Positions 10,765 through 21,967 of a stretch of 64,000 nt of DNA are shown one piece after another. The DNA comes from Agromyces allii. GTDB lineage: Bacteria; Actinomycetota; Actinomycetes; Actinomycetales; Microbacteriaceae. The translations under genes and the position numbers were made by a program. The stretch spans positions 485,744 to 549,743 of the forward strand of contig NZ_WBIN01000001.1 in assembly GCF_009749385.1 (NCBI RefSeq). The letters run 5' to 3'. Numbering within the stretch: the stretch's first letter is position 1; each line of letters opens with the position of its first letter. The notes beneath the pieces were generated by a model. It searched no databases. It was not told the DNA's origin and was given only the letters and a program-made list of their open reading frames with translations.

Positions 10765-10797
10765 GTTCAGGTCTACGGCACCCGGCGTTCACCTTCT
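10765..10797. promoter_or_regulatory. PHO-box-like direct repeats between senX3 and phoU
   Basis: Three consecutive 11-base units begin GTTCAGG (10765), CGGCACC (10776) and GTTCACC (10787). The Streptomyces PhoP box is built of 11-base units with consensus GTTCACC. The outer units match 5/7 and 7/7, the middle one 4/7. The site is in the divergent promoter region, as in the Streptomyces phoRP-phoU intergenic region. Confidence 0.65.
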
Positions 10798-10883
10798 CGG
10801 GCGACGATGTGCTGGTCCGGTGCGACCTCCGGTCCGATCCCGCGTGCGCGCTGCGCGCGCACCCGAAAGAGGATGTTTCGTTT

Positions 10884-11546
10884 ATGCGTGAGGTGTTCCA
10901 GCAGGAGCTTCAGGAAGTCCAGGAGCGACTCGTCGAGATCGCAGAGCTCGTCGCCACGTCGATCGACAAGGCGACGCGGGCGTTCAACGAGTCCGACGTG
11001 AGTCTGGCCGAGGAGGTGATCGCCGACGACCACCGCATCGACCAGGCCGCGCAGGAGCTCGACGAGCTCGCCATCACGATCCTCGCCCGCCAGTCGCCGG
11101 TCGCCCGCGACCTGCGCACGGTCGTGAGCGCGCTGCGCATCAGCGCCTCGCTCGAGCGCATGGGCGACATGTCGACCCACATCGCCCAGCTCGCGCGGTA
11201 CCGCTTCCCCGACAAGGTCGTGCCCAAGCGCCTGCGCAGCACGTTCTTCGAGATGGGCGCGCTCGACGTCGAGATCGCGCAGAAGCTCACCCAGCTGCTG
11301 CGCACCGAAGACGTCAAGCTCGCCGAGGAGATCCGCAACGAGGACGACAAGGTCGACGACCTGCACCTCTCGGTCTTCGACACCGTGCTCGGCGAGAAGT
11401 GGAAGGGCGAGGCGGCCGACACGGTCGACGCGACCCTCGCGAGCCGCTACCACGAGCGCTTCGCCGACCACGCGGTCTCGATCGCGAAGAAGGTCCAGTA
11501 CCTCGTGACGGGCGACTGGGATCCCGACATCAGCGCGGGCCTCTAG
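10884..11546 (+). CDS. phoU: PhoU-family phosphate signalling protein
   Basis: This 220-residue all-helical protein has two PhoU repeats. Each carries an acidic metal-binding signature (ASLERMGDMSTHIAQLA in the first, a RYHERFADHAVSIAKKV form in the second). PhoU damps the SenX3-type kinase when phosphate is plentiful and restrains Pst uptake. The ATG at 10884 follows GAGGA at ten bases; the reading frame is open further upstream but lacks support. It is divergent from senX3-regX3 and shares their PHO-box region. Confidence 0.93.
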   Translation: MREVFQQELQEVQERLVEIAELVATSIDKATRAFNESDVSLAEEVIADDHRIDQAAQELDELAITILARQSPVARDLRTVVSALRISASLERMGDMSTHIAQLARYRFPDKVVPKRLRSTFFEMGALDVEIAQKLTQLLRTEDVKLAEEIRNEDDKVDDLHLSVFDTVLGEKWKGEAADTVDATLASRYHERFADHAVSIAKKVQYLVTGDWDPDISAGL

Positions 11547-11565
11547 CAGGCGCGAGCACGCATGA

Positions 11566-11641
11566 CGAAGGGCCGGGGATTCCTCCCCGGCCCTTCGGTC
11601 GTCTCGGGCGGCGGCGTGCGTTCGGCGCCGCCGCCCGAGAC
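11566..11641. terminator. Two tandem terminator hairpins between phoU and gpmA
   Basis: The first hairpin is 11566-11579 with 11584-11597 (14 bp, loop TTCC). The second is 11601-11616 with 11626-11641 (16 bp, nine-base loop) and ends four bases before the gpmA stop. Together they separate two convergent genes. Confidence 0.82.
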
Positions 11642-11644
11642 CGA

Positions 11645-12391
11645 CTACTTCTTGCCCTGCGCGGCGACCGCTGCGGCGCCGGCTGCGGCGGCCTCGGGGT
11701 CGAGGTAACGGCCGGGAGCGAGCGGCGTGAAGTCGTCGCCGAGCTCGTAGACCAGCGGGATGCCGGTGGGGATGTTCAGCTCGGCGATGTCGTCGTCGCT
11801 GATGCCGTCGAGGTGCTTGACCAGCGCGCGCAGCGAGTTGCCGTGGGCCGTGACGAGCACGGTCTTGCCCGCGGCCAGGTCGGGCACGATGCCGTCGTGC
11901 CAGTAGGGCAGCATGCGGTCGATGACGTCTTTCAGGCACTCGGTGCGGGGCAGCTCGTCGTCGGCGAGGCCGGCGTAGCGGGCGTCGCCCACCTGCGAGT
12001 ACTCGGCGTCGTCCGCGAGCACGGGCGGGGGCACGTCGAACGAACGGCGCCAGAGCTGGAACTGCTCGGGGCCGTACTTCTCGAGCGTCTCGGCCTTGTC
12101 GAGGCCCTGCAGGGCGCCGTAGTGGCGCTCGTTGAGCCGCCAGGTGCGACGCACGTCGATCCAGGCGCGATCGGCGACGTCGAGCGCGATGTTCGCGGTC
12201 TGGATGGCGCGGGTCAGCACCGAGGTGTGCAGCACGTCGGGCAGCAGGCCCGACTCGGCGAGGAGTTCGCCCGCACGGGCGGCCTCGGTGCGTCCGAGTT
12301 CGCTGAGCCGAACGTCGACCCATCCGGTGAAGAGGTTCTTCTGGTTCCATTCGCTGTTGCCGTGGCGAAGCAGCACGAGGGTGTGAGGCAT
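11645..12391 (-). CDS. gpmA: 2,3-bisphosphoglycerate-dependent phosphoglycerate mutase
   Basis: This 248-residue dPGM interconverts 3- and 2-phosphoglycerate in glycolysis. The histidine-phosphatase signature [10 protein letters not shown] holds the phospho-His near residue 10. [16 protein letters not shown] and [15 protein letters not shown] (second His) complete the site. The tail is alanine-rich. The same phosphate-region neighbourhood (gpm near senX3-regX3) is seen in mycobacteria. Confidence 0.95.
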   Translation of the reverse strand: MPHTLVLLRHGNSEWNQKNLFTGWVDVRLSELGRTEAARAGELLAESGLLPDVLHTSVLTRAIQTANIALDVADRAWIDVRRTWRLNERHYGALQGLDKAETLEKYGPEQFQLWRRSFDVPPPVLADDAEYSQVGDARYAGLADDELPRTECLKDVIDRMLPYWHDGIVPDLAAGKTVLVTAHGNSLRALVKHLDGISDDDIAELNIPTGIPLVYELGDDFTPLAPGRYLDPEAAAAGAAAVAAQGKK

Positions 12392-12515
12392 GCCACCAGC
12401 CTAGCCGTGAGGCATCCTCCGTCCTCGCCGCCCGTCGATCGACGTCACCTGAGCGGATGCCCCGGCCGCCGGTCGTGCGGATGCCGCGGCCGTGTGCGGC
12501 TGGCAGACTTGACCC

Positions 12516-13388
12516 ATGCCCGCGGATGCCTCGCCCCACCCCCGGCGGCTCCGACCCGGGCATCTCCGACCGGGTCAGCGCGTGGGCACCGTGACCCGCG
12601 GCACCACGAACACGAACCGGCTGCGCCGCGTCGACCGGTGGATCGCGGCGCACCCCGCGCTCCTGCACGCCGTCGACCCGTTCGTCGTCGACCTCGGCTA
12701 CGGCGCGAGCGGCGTCACGACGCTCGAGCTCGCCGCGCGTCTGGCGCACGTGCGATCCGGCGTGCACGTGCTCGGCCTCGAGATCGAACCCGAGCGGGTG
12801 CGCGTCGCACGCGAGCAGCTCGCCAGGGTGCGCGCCGGCGAGCTCCACTTCCCCGCGCACCTCCGGGTCGACTTCGCCGTCGGCGGGTTCGAGGTGCCGG
12901 TCGCCGGCGGCGCCAGGCCCGCCGTGATCCGCGCGTTCAACGTACTGCGGCAGTACGACGAGACGGAGGTCGCCGCGGCCTGGGCGTTGATGCGATCGAG
13001 GCTCGCGCCGGGCGGCCTGCTCGTCGAGGGCACCTGCGACGAACTCGGTCGGGTGTCGAGCTGGGTCGGCCTCGACGAGTCGGGGCCCCGCACCTTCACC
13101 GTGAGCCTGCGCCGTTCCGGCCTCGAACTGCCATCGGTCGTCGCCGAGCGACTGCCCAAGGCGCTCATCCACCGCAACGTGCCGGGCGAGCCCATCCACG
13201 CGCTGCTCGGCGACCTCGACCTGGCGTGGCGCACGCACGCGGCGATGGCCGTCTACGGACCGTCGCAGCGGTGGATCGCGACCGTCGCGACCCTGCGCCA
13301 CGAGGGGTGGCCGATCATCGGCGGCCCGCGCCGTGCGCGACTCGGCGAGCTGACCCTGCCGTGGTCGGCCGTCGCCCCGCTCGACTGA
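12516..13388 (+). CDS. Class I SAM-dependent methyltransferase of unknown substrate
   Basis: This 290-residue protein has a Rossmann-fold methyltransferase core. Motif I appears as VDLGYGASGVTTLELA (about residues 68-83), an acidic residue ends strand two (GLEIEPERV), and a later APGGLLVEGTCDE resembles motif III. The first 35 residues are Arg/Pro-rich. Similar proteins lie beside senX3-regX3 and gpm in other actinobacteria, but the substrate is not known to me. Confidence 0.78.
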   Translation: MPADASPHPRRLRPGHLRPGQRVGTVTRGTTNTNRLRRVDRWIAAHPALLHAVDPFVVDLGYGASGVTTLELAARLAHVRSGVHVLGLEIEPERVRVAREQLARVRAGELHFPAHLRVDFAVGGFEVPVAGGARPAVIRAFNVLRQYDETEVAAAWALMRSRLAPGGLLVEGTCDELGRVSSWVGLDESGPRTFTVSLRRSGLELPSVVAERLPKALIHRNVPGEPIHALLGDLDLAWRTHAAMAVYGPSQRWIATVATLRHEGWPIIGGPRRARLGELTLPWSAVAPLD

Positions 13389-13397
13389 GGTCGCTCG

Positions 13398-14561
13398 TCA
13401 GGGGCGGGCGCCGAGCCGAGGCAGTCGTGGCACGTCGACGGCGGAGGCCGCGTCGGCCGGGACGATCTCGACCTGGGCGGCCGCGACATCCGTGCCGTGG
13501 CTCTCGACGATGAGCGGGAGGTCGGCCGGAACCTGGCGCTTGATGACCGCGAGCGCGACCGGGCCGAGCTCGTGGTGCATGGTGCTCGAGGTGATGTGGC
13601 CGACGACGCGCCGCTCGGGCGCCTCGCCGGGGAGCGGCTCGGGGCGCACCTTCTCGCCGATGACCTCGTCGCCGGGCGCCGGCAGCACGGTGTCGCTGCC
13701 GTCGAGGTGCAGCAGCACGAGCCGCCGCGGCGGCCGACCGAGGTTCAGCACCTTGGCCACCGTCTCCTGGCCCTTGTAGCAGCCCTTGCCGAGGTCGACC
13801 GCGCTCTGCAGCCAGTCGAGCTCGTGCGGCAGGCTGCGCTCGTCGACCTCGGTCGCGAGCCGCGGACGCCAGGCGGCGATGCGGAGCGCCTCGGCGGCGA
13901 GCGAACCTGCGACCTCGACCCGGCCCGCCCGCACGGCCGCGGCGGCCTCGGCGAGCGCGTCGCGAGCGACGATGCGCTCGATGAAGTGCCAGTCGGATGC
14001 CGGATGCCCGGCGTCGCGCGCATACCGGTGCGTGCCGGGGACGCGGGTCGACCACGGGTCGTTCCAGTCGAGCGCCACGCCGGAGGGCGCGGCGGCCGGG
14101 ACGGCCGCGTCGAGTGCCGACGTGGACATCGCGCCGAGCACGGCGAACTCGTCGGAGCGGTCGGCCACCTCGACGCGGAGCATGAAGCGCATGCGGTCGA
14201 GGAAGGACGCCAGCGGCGCAGCATCGGCCCCCTCGACGATCAGCCAGGTGGTCTCGCCGTCGTCGAGCGCATGCACGACGTGCTCGATGCGGCCGGAGGC
14301 GTCGAGGAAGAGCGCCTCGATGCCGTCGCCCGGACGCAGCCCGGAGAACGACTGGCTGGCCATGGAGTGCAGCCAGGAGAGTCGGTCGGGGCCGGCGACG
14401 GTGACGACGCCGCGGTCGGAGAGGTCGACGATCGCGGTGCCGCGCTCGAGGTGGCGCTGCTCGACGATCGGGTTGCCGTAGTGGCCCGGGCCGGCGACCG
14501 AGTCGTCGACGTCTTCGGCGGGCACGGCACCGGGCAGCCCGAGGAACGGGGAGGTGGTCAT
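13398..14561 (-). CDS. ygfZ: YgfZ/GcvT-fold folate-binding protein
   Basis: This 387-residue protein has the GcvT-like folate-binding fold and the YgfZ signature KGCYKGQE (LGKGCYKGQETVAKV) with its conserved Cys. YgfZ proteins support repair or assembly of certain iron-sulfur enzymes. The start codon overlaps the preceding stop (TGATG). The pairing with a nitrobindin-like gene matches Rv0811c-Rv0813c of M. tuberculosis. Confidence 0.88.
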   Translation of the reverse strand: MTTSPFLGLPGAVPAEDVDDSVAGPGHYGNPIVEQRHLERGTAIVDLSDRGVVTVAGPDRLSWLHSMASQSFSGLRPGDGIEALFLDASGRIEHVVHALDDGETTWLIVEGADAAPLASFLDRMRFMLRVEVADRSDEFAVLGAMSTSALDAAVPAAAPSGVALDWNDPWSTRVPGTHRYARDAGHPASDWHFIERIVARDALAEAAAAVRAGRVEVAGSLAAEALRIAAWRPRLATEVDERSLPHELDWLQSAVDLGKGCYKGQETVAKVLNLGRPPRRLVLLHLDGSDTVLPAPGDEVIGEKVRPEPLPGEAPERRVVGHITSSTMHHELGPVALAVIKRQVPADLPLIVESHGTDVAAAQVEIVPADAASAVDVPRLPRLGARP

Positions 14562-15169
14562 CAGTCGACCTTCGCGAGACGGGCGGAGGCGTGGGTTCTC
14601 AGGTCTTGGCCGAGGGCCGCGATGTCCCATGCCCAAAGGAGGTGGTTCTCGACGAGCCCGTAGAGGCGCGTGGCGGCCGCGTACTCCTTCGCACCCGCGC
14701 CGCGCATGACGGCGTCGGTCGCGAGGTCGATGCGGGGGCCCTTGACCTCGCCGAGATAGAGCTCGGAGACGCCGCCCGGATGCACGAGCGAGACCTCGAG
14801 GTCGAACCCGCCGTCGGCGTTGCGGAGCGCCTCGACGTCGTCGGGCGTGCGGAACCGCGGCTCGCCGATGCTCGGCAGCAGCGCCGGACCCGGGTCGCCG
14901 TCGGCGAGCTCGCGGGCGATGCGCCAGTAGCCGGTCTCGGTCGCGAGCGGACGGGGGTCGCCGTCGGGCTCCTCGGGGAACAGCCAGGTGTACGACGTGT
15001 AGTTCAGGTGCGGAAGACCGTCGTGGCTGAAGCTGATGCGCTGCCCGAACTCGGACGTGACCTTCTCGTCGCCGACCTTGTAGTCGAGGACGCCCGAACC
15101 CTCCCAGACTCCGAGGAGCCACGAGAGCGGGACGAGTTCTGCCGGCAGGTCGACCGGAAGCTCGATCAT
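14561..15169 (-). CDS. Nitrobindin-like (FABP/DUF1794) heme-binding beta-barrel protein
   Basis: This 202-residue protein opens with the family hallmark LSWLLGVWEGSG (GxWxGxG). It continues as a ten-strand beta barrel (FGQRISFSHDG, NYTSYTWLF, ETGYWRI). A His in VENHLLWAWDIAALGQ is in the region of the proximal heme ligand of bacterial nitrobindins. Those proteins bind ferric heme and isomerise peroxynitrite. It is coupled to ygfZ downstream (one-base overlap). A small membrane-protein gene lies 20 bases upstream. Confidence 0.85.
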   Translation of the reverse strand: MIELPVDLPAELVPLSWLLGVWEGSGVLDYKVGDEKVTSEFGQRISFSHDGLPHLNYTSYTWLFPEEPDGDPRPLATETGYWRIARELADGDPGPALLPSIGEPRFRTPDDVEALRNADGGFDLEVSLVHPGGVSELYLGEVKGPRIDLATDAVMRGAGAKEYAAATRLYGLVENHLLWAWDIAALGQDLRTHASARLAKVD

Positions 15170-15189
15170 CGCCACGCCTTCACCAGCGC

Positions 15190-15306
15190 TTAGCGCTGGC
15201 CCTTGAAGAGCTTGTAGACCACGACGCCGCTGATCCACGCGATCGCGAGGCTCGCGAGACCGAGCAGACCGATGAAGAGGAGTTCGAGAGCGAGCAGCTG
15301 CGACAT
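15190..15306 (-). CDS. 38-residue single-pass membrane protein
   Basis: A short ORF reads [11 protein letters not shown]..., with one long hydrophobic segment (about residues 4-32) and a basic end (KLFKGQR). It lies in line with and 20 bases upstream of the nitrobindin-like gene. Its codon use is typical of the region. The function is unknown. Short tail proteins of this type are easy to miss in automatic annotation. Confidence 0.6.
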   Translation of the reverse strand: MSQLLALELLFIGLLGLASLAIAWISGVVVYKLFKGQR

Positions 15307-15371
15307 GCTGAGAGTCTATCCGTTCGATCCAACGGTGTCGGCCGATGGGCCGGTCTTCGCGATGCCGGCCC

Positions 15372-15686
15372 TCAGGCCGCGAGGGTCGGCGCGACGAGGA
15401 GCGCCGCGAGCGCGACGACGACGACCGCACCGCCGACGCTGGCGCTCGCCCGCACGACGTAGCCCGCGGGGCGCCGCGTCGCGAGCTGCACCACGAGGGC
15501 TCCGACCACGCTCGTCGCGAGCACCACCCCGAGCGCGTCGTAGACGCCGAGCGCATCGGTGTCGCCCAGCCAGGCCGTCGTGCCGCCGTATGCGAGCGAG
15601 ATCACGACCACGGAGCCGACGAGCGCGATCGCCCAGACGACGCCGATGGCGAGCCATCCGCCCCTCGAATCGGTCTCCGCCTGCAT
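15372..15686 (-). CDS. Small multi-pass membrane protein of unknown function
   Basis: This 104-residue protein has an ATG preceded by GAAGAGGAC. Three hydrophobic stretches (about 11-32, 46-66 and 78-103) suggest three transmembrane helices with a cytoplasmic N-terminus. No motif is recognised. It is divergent from the GlnR-like regulator and 65 bases upstream of the 38-residue gene, so they may share a transcript. Confidence 0.65.
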   Translation of the reverse strand: MQAETDSRGGWLAIGVVWAIALVGSVVVISLAYGGTTAWLGDTDALGVYDALGVVLATSVVGALVVQLATRRPAGYVVRASASVGGAVVVVALAALLVAPTLAA

Positions 15687-15760
15687 GTCGTCCTCTTCGT
15701 GTCGGCCTCGGGCACGTCGTGTCCCGTAGTATTGACGAACCTTACTCCTGGAGTGTGTGC

Positions 15761-16447
15761 GTGGCGCAGTTGCTGATCCTGTCGCCGGCGGCTAACGAAG
15801 AAGTTCTTCCGGCGCTTTCACTTCTGACTCACCGAATGCGGATCATCCCCGCTTCGCCTGAGCAGCTGGTCAGAGCGCCCGAAGCAGACCTCGTCTTCCT
15901 CGACGCCCGCACGAACCTCGCCGCGGCGAAGGCTCTCGCGCAGATCCTGCGAACGACGGGGCTGTCCTCGCCGCTCCTGCTGATCGTCACCGAGGGCGGG
16001 CTCACCGCGGTCACGCCCGACTGGGGCGTCGACGACGTCGTGCTCGAGCACGCCGGCCCCGCAGAGGTCGACGCCCGCATCCGGCTCGCGCTCGGTCGCG
16101 CTGCGGCGACGCAGCCCTCCGAGCGCATCCAGACCTCGGGCGTCGTGATCGACGAGGCCAGCTATTCGGCGAAGGTGCACGGTCGCACGCTCGACCTCAC
16201 CTACAAGGAGTTCGAACTCCTGCGATTCCTCGCGGCGCACCCCTCCCGGGTGTTCACGCGCGAGCAGCTGCTCAGCGAGGTCTGGGGTTACGACTACTTC
16301 GGCGGCACGCGCACGGTCGACGTGCACGTGCGACGCCTGCGGGCCAAGCTCGGCGATCTCGACAGCCTCATCGGCACCGTCCGCAACGTGGGCTACCGCT
16401 TCAACGTGCACGAAGACGACGAAGGCGCTCCCGTCACGACGCGTTGA
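15761..16447 (+). CDS. Atypical OmpR-family regulator, GlnR/Rv0818-like
   Basis: This 228-residue protein starts at a GTG behind CTGGAG. It has a degenerate receiver domain: the first acidic pair is replaced by S8-P9, the switch Lys is missing (LEHAGPAE), and only D48 remains. A canonical winged helix follows ([36 protein letters not shown]). Receivers that lack the phosphorylation pocket are characteristic of the actinobacterial nitrogen regulator GlnR, which acts as a phosphorylation-independent dimer. M. tuberculosis Rv0818 lies in the same neighbourhood near ygfZ and phoU/phoT homologues. The exact targets cannot be read from the sequence. Confidence 0.83.
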   Translation: MAQLLILSPAANEEVLPALSLLTHRMRIIPASPEQLVRAPEADLVFLDARTNLAAAKALAQILRTTGLSSPLLLIVTEGGLTAVTPDWGVDDVVLEHAGPAEVDARIRLALGRAAATQPSERIQTSGVVIDEASYSAKVHGRTLDLTYKEFELLRFLAAHPSRVFTREQLLSEVWGYDYFGGTRTVDVHVRRLRAKLGDLDSLIGTVRNVGYRFNVHEDDEGAPVTTR

Positions 16448-16492
16448 CACGGTGTTCATCGCCCGAATCCCCGTGAATGGCATTATGAGGGG

Positions 16493-18666
<2,174 letters not shown>

Positions 18667-18670
<4 letters not shown>

Positions 18671-19608
18671 GCCCCGAGACCGCGGTCTACGCGGCGGGCG
18701 CCGTGTGCTGGCGCATCATCGACGGCCGCATGCACGTGCTGCTCATCCACCGCACCGTGCATGGCGACGTCACGATCCCCAAGGGCAAGGTCGACCCCGG
18801 CGAGACGCTCCCCCAGACCGCCGTGCGCGAGATCCAGGAGGAGACCGGGCTCGAGATCGCGCTCGGCGTGCCCCTCGGAGTCTCGCGCTACCTGATGCCG
18901 AGCGGGCGCGAGAAGGTCGTGCACTACTGGGCGGGCGAGGTCAGCGACCACGCCCTCCAGCACTCGACCTTCAAGCCCAACGGCGAGGTCGCCGCGCTCG
19001 AATGGGTCACCATCAAGCGCGCCCGCGGCTACCTCACCTACGCCCCGGATGTCGAGATCCTGGAGAACTTCGCCGCACTCGTCGACCAGGGCGTGACGAG
19101 CACGTTCGCCCTGCTGCTCGTGCGCCACGGCAAGGCGCTCGCGCGCAGCGGCTGGAAGGGCGAGGACGCGGCGCGCCCGCTCGCCGCGCGCGGCGTCACG
19201 CAGGCCGCCGATCTGGTCGACACGCTCGCGGCCTGGCGGCCCGAGCGCATCTTCTCGAGCCCCGCGATCCGCTGCGTCACGACCGTGCGCCCGCTGTCGG
19301 CGGCCAGGTCGCTGAAGGTCAGGCTGAAGCCGGGCATCAGCGAAGACGCCTGGGCGACCGGCGAGGCCGAGATCCGCCGGGTGATCGGCAAGCGCATCCG
19401 TGCGGGCCGCTCGGCCGTCGTGTGCAGCCACGGCCCCGTGCTGCCCGAGATCATCCGCGAGATCTCACTCGCGACGGCGACGCCCCTCGGCTCGTACGTG
19501 ACGGATGCCGCCGAGCTCGAGCCCGGCGGATTCAGCGTCGTGCACGTGTCGAAGACGAACTCGGGTTCCGGCGTCATCGCGATCGAGACGCACGCGCCGA
19601 GGGTCTGA
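18667..19608 (+). CDS. mutT1: MutT1-like NUDIX hydrolase fused to a histidine phosphatase domain
   Basis: This 313-residue two-domain protein has a NUDIX box at G40-L62 ([20 protein letters not shown] core). A histidine-phosphatase domain starts with [10 protein letters not shown] (RHG 153-155) and has a second His in [10 protein letters not shown]. Mycobacterial MutT1 has this architecture and hydrolyses 8-oxo-(d)GTP and diadenosine polyphosphates. Coupling to ppk by ATGA overlap suggests co-expression, probably linking nucleotide and polyphosphate metabolism. Confidence 0.9.
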
Positions 19609-19646
19609 CCCCGGCTCCCTTCCAACCCCGGAGGCACTGCGGGCGG

Positions 19647-19680
19647 GCGGAAGATCCGCGGGATTCCGCGGGTCTTCCGC
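19647..19680 (+). terminator. Terminator after ppk-mutT1
   Basis: A 15-bp stem (19647-19661 with 19666-19680, one G-U pair) has a four-base loop. It stands between mutT1 and the pstS promoter. Confidence 0.72.
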
Positions 19681-19694
19681 ACCGGACAGCGGTC

Positions 19695-19716
19695 GTTCAC
19701 CTTCCGTTCACCGCTG
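19695..19716 (+). promoter_or_regulatory. PHO box in the pstS promoter
   Basis: Two perfect GTTCACC heptamers begin at 19695 and 19706, exactly 11 bases apart as in Streptomyces PhoP boxes. CATAGC at 19742-19747 is a plausible -10, placing the box at the -35 region. This predicts strong induction of pstSCAB by the RegX3/PhoP-type regulator under phosphate limitation. Confidence 0.8.
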
Positions 19717-19807
19717 TGGCGCAAGCTCGTAAGGCGGGCTGCATAGCCTCGCAGGCGGGTCGGCACCCGGCCCCAACCTGCACACAATCCCCGGAAGGGA
19801 ACCTCAC

Positions 19808-20899
19808 GTGAACCTCAAGCGTTTCGGCCTGCCCGCCGTCGTCGCCGTCACGGCTGCGCTCGCGCTCAGCTCCTGCGCCACGAACGAAGGCGGCGCCGCC
19901 GCTCCCGAAGAGTCGGCATCGACGCTCTCGGGCACCATCAACGCAGCCGGCGCCTCGTCGCAGGGCAGCGCCCAGGAGGCCTGGATCGCAGCGTTCCAGA
20001 CCGCCAACACCGGCGTCACGATCAACTACGACCCCTCGGGCTCCGGCGCGGGTCGCGAATCCTTCATCGCGGGCGGCGTCGACTTCGCCGGCTCCGACTC
20101 GTACCTGAAGGACGAGGAGCTCGCGGGCGAATTCGGCTCCTGCGCTCCCGACACCAAGGCGATCGACCTCCCGGTCTACATCTCCCCGATCGCGCTCATC
20201 TTCAACATCGAGGGCGTCGACGAGCTCAACCTCGACTCGGCCACGATCGCGAAGATCTTCAAGGGCGAGATCACCACCTGGAACGACCCCGCGATCGTCG
20301 CGCTGAACCCCGACGCGACCCTGCCCGCCGCGAACATCACGGCCGTGCACCGCTCCGACGACTCGGGCACCACGAAGAACTTCGCGGACTACCTCTTCCA
20401 GACCGCTCCCGACGTGTGGGACGCCGAGCCGGCCGACCCGTTCCCGTACCAGACCGGTGAGGGCGCGCAGGGCACCTCCGGCGTCGTCGACGCCGTCACC
20501 AACGGCGTCAACACCATCGGCTACGCCGACGCTTCGCGCGCCGGAGACCTCGGAGTCGCGAACATCAAGGTCGGCGAGGAGTTCGTCGGCTACACGGCCG
20601 AGGCCGCCGCAGCCGTCGTCGCCGAGTCGCCGCTGGTCGAGGGCCGCGAGGCCAACGACCTCGCGATCGCGCTGGACCGCACCACGACCGACCCGTCGCA
20701 CTACCCGCTCGTGCTCGTGAGCTACGCGATCGTCTGCCAGGAGTACGCCGACGCCGCCCAGGGCGAGCTCGTCAAGTCGTACGTCAGCTACATCGCGAGC
20801 GCCGACGGCCAGGCCGTCGCCGCCGAGCAGGCCGGTTCCGCACCGCTCTCGTCCGAGCTGTCCGACAAGGTCTCGGCTGCACTCGAGACCGTCAAGTAG
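19808..20899 (+). CDS. pstS: Phosphate-binding lipoprotein PstS
   Basis: This 363-residue lipoprotein (lipobox LSSC, Cys23) starts at a GTG behind GGAAGGGAA. Phosphate-binding segments are recognisable: GAGASSQ-like INAAGASSQGSAQEAW, YDPSGSGAGRESF, VDFAGSDSYL and HRSDDSGTTKNFADYL. It delivers phosphate to PstCA. It is first in the pst operon and lies under the PHO box. Confidence 0.96.
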   Translation: MNLKRFGLPAVVAVTAALALSSCATNEGGAAAPEESASTLSGTINAAGASSQGSAQEAWIAAFQTANTGVTINYDPSGSGAGRESFIAGGVDFAGSDSYLKDEELAGEFGSCAPDTKAIDLPVYISPIALIFNIEGVDELNLDSATIAKIFKGEITTWNDPAIVALNPDATLPAANITAVHRSDDSGTTKNFADYLFQTAPDVWDAEPADPFPYQTGEGAQGTSGVVDAVTNGVNTIGYADASRAGDLGVANIKVGEEFVGYTAEAAAAVVAESPLVEGREANDLAIALDRTTTDPSHYPLVLVSYAIVCQEYADAAQGELVKSYVSYIASADGQAVAAEQAGSAPLSSELSDKVSAALETVK

Positions 20900-21022
20900 C
20901 ACCCGCTGCCCGGCCCGGTCGCCCGCCATTGCGCGTGGCGACCGGGTCGGGCAGGCTTGGCGCGCAGGCATCCGCCAGTACGTCGCATCCGTTCCCATCG
21001 ATCAACGCAGGAAGACCCGGCC

Positions 21023-21967
21023 ATGACGTCAGCCCCACCGGCATCCGCGATCACAGCGAAACCTCGACCCGGCGACCGGGTGTTCTCAACTGCGACGGTC
21101 GTGGCTGGAACCCTCATCCTCGTCACCCTCGCCGCAGTGGCGATCTTCCTCGTCGCTCAGTCGCTGCCGGCCTTCACGGCCGAGTCGGCCGACTTCAAGG
21201 GCGACGCCGACAACTTCTGGCAGTACGTCGGGCCGCTCGTGTTCGGCACGCTCTGGGCTGCGGCCCTCGCCCTCATCATGGCGATCCCGATCGCGCTCGG
21301 CATCGCACTGTTCATCTCGCACTACGCCCCGCGCCGGCTCGCACAGGGACTCGGCTACGTGGTCGACCTGCTCGCCGCCGTTCCCTCGGTGGTCTTCGGC
21401 CTGTGGGGCATCTCGGTGCTCGCCCCGGCCGTGCAGCCCTTCTACACCACGCTGACCGAGTGGTTCGGCTGGTTCCCGCTCTTCGCCGGCCCCGTCTCGG
21501 GCACCGGCCGCACGATCCTCACCGTGGCCGTGGTGCTCGCGGTCATGGTCCTGCCGATCATCACCGCGCTCTGCCGTGAGGTCTTCCTGCAGACCCCGGT
21601 GCTGCACGAGGAGGCGGCGCTCGCACTCGGCGCGACCCGCTGGGAGATGATCAAGCTCGCCGTGCTGCCGTTCGGGCGCCCCGGCATCATCTCGGCCGCG
21701 ATGCTCGGCCTCGGCCGCGCACTCGGCGAGACGATGGTCGTGGCCATGGTGCTCTCCCCCGCGGCCATCATCTCGTTCGCGCTGCTGCAGTCGCAGAACC
21801 CGACCACCATCGCGGCGAACATCGCCCTGAACTTCCCCGAGGCCCACGGCGTCGGGGTCAACATCCTCATCGCGACGGGCCTGATCCTCTTCGTGATCAC
21901 CCTCGCCGTCAACATGATCGCCCGGTACATCGTCGACCGGCGCAAGGAATTCTCGGGAGCGAACTGA
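21023..21967 (+). CDS. pstC: Phosphate ABC transporter permease PstC
   Basis: This 314-residue inner-membrane permease has six predicted helices. The cytoplasmic coupling segment is EEAALALGATRWEMIKLAVLP. The ATG at 21023 has AGGAAG upstream. The frame is open further 5', but without a good ribosome site. It is followed by pstA with a one-base TGATG overlap. Confidence 0.94.
   Translation: MTSAPPASAITAKPRPGDRVFSTATVVAGTLILVTLAAVAIFLVAQSLPAFTAESADFKGDADNFWQYVGPLVFGTLWAAALALIMAIPIALGIALFISHYAPRRLAQGLGYVVDLLAAVPSVVFGLWGISVLAPAVQPFYTTLTEWFGWFPLFAGPVSGTGRTILTVAVVLAVMVLPIITALCREVFLQTPVLHEEAALALGATRWEMIKLAVLPFGRPGIISAAMLGLGRALGETMVVAMVLSPAAIISFALLQSQNPTTIAANIALNFPEAHGVGVNILIATGLILFVITLAVNMIARYIVDRRKEFSGAN

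Noticed and set aside
10773..13301. 842-codon minus-strand ORF over phoU, gpmA and the methyltransferase
   Set aside because: It crosses three well-supported genes and two terminator hairpins, and its translation is low-complexity Arg-rich sequence.
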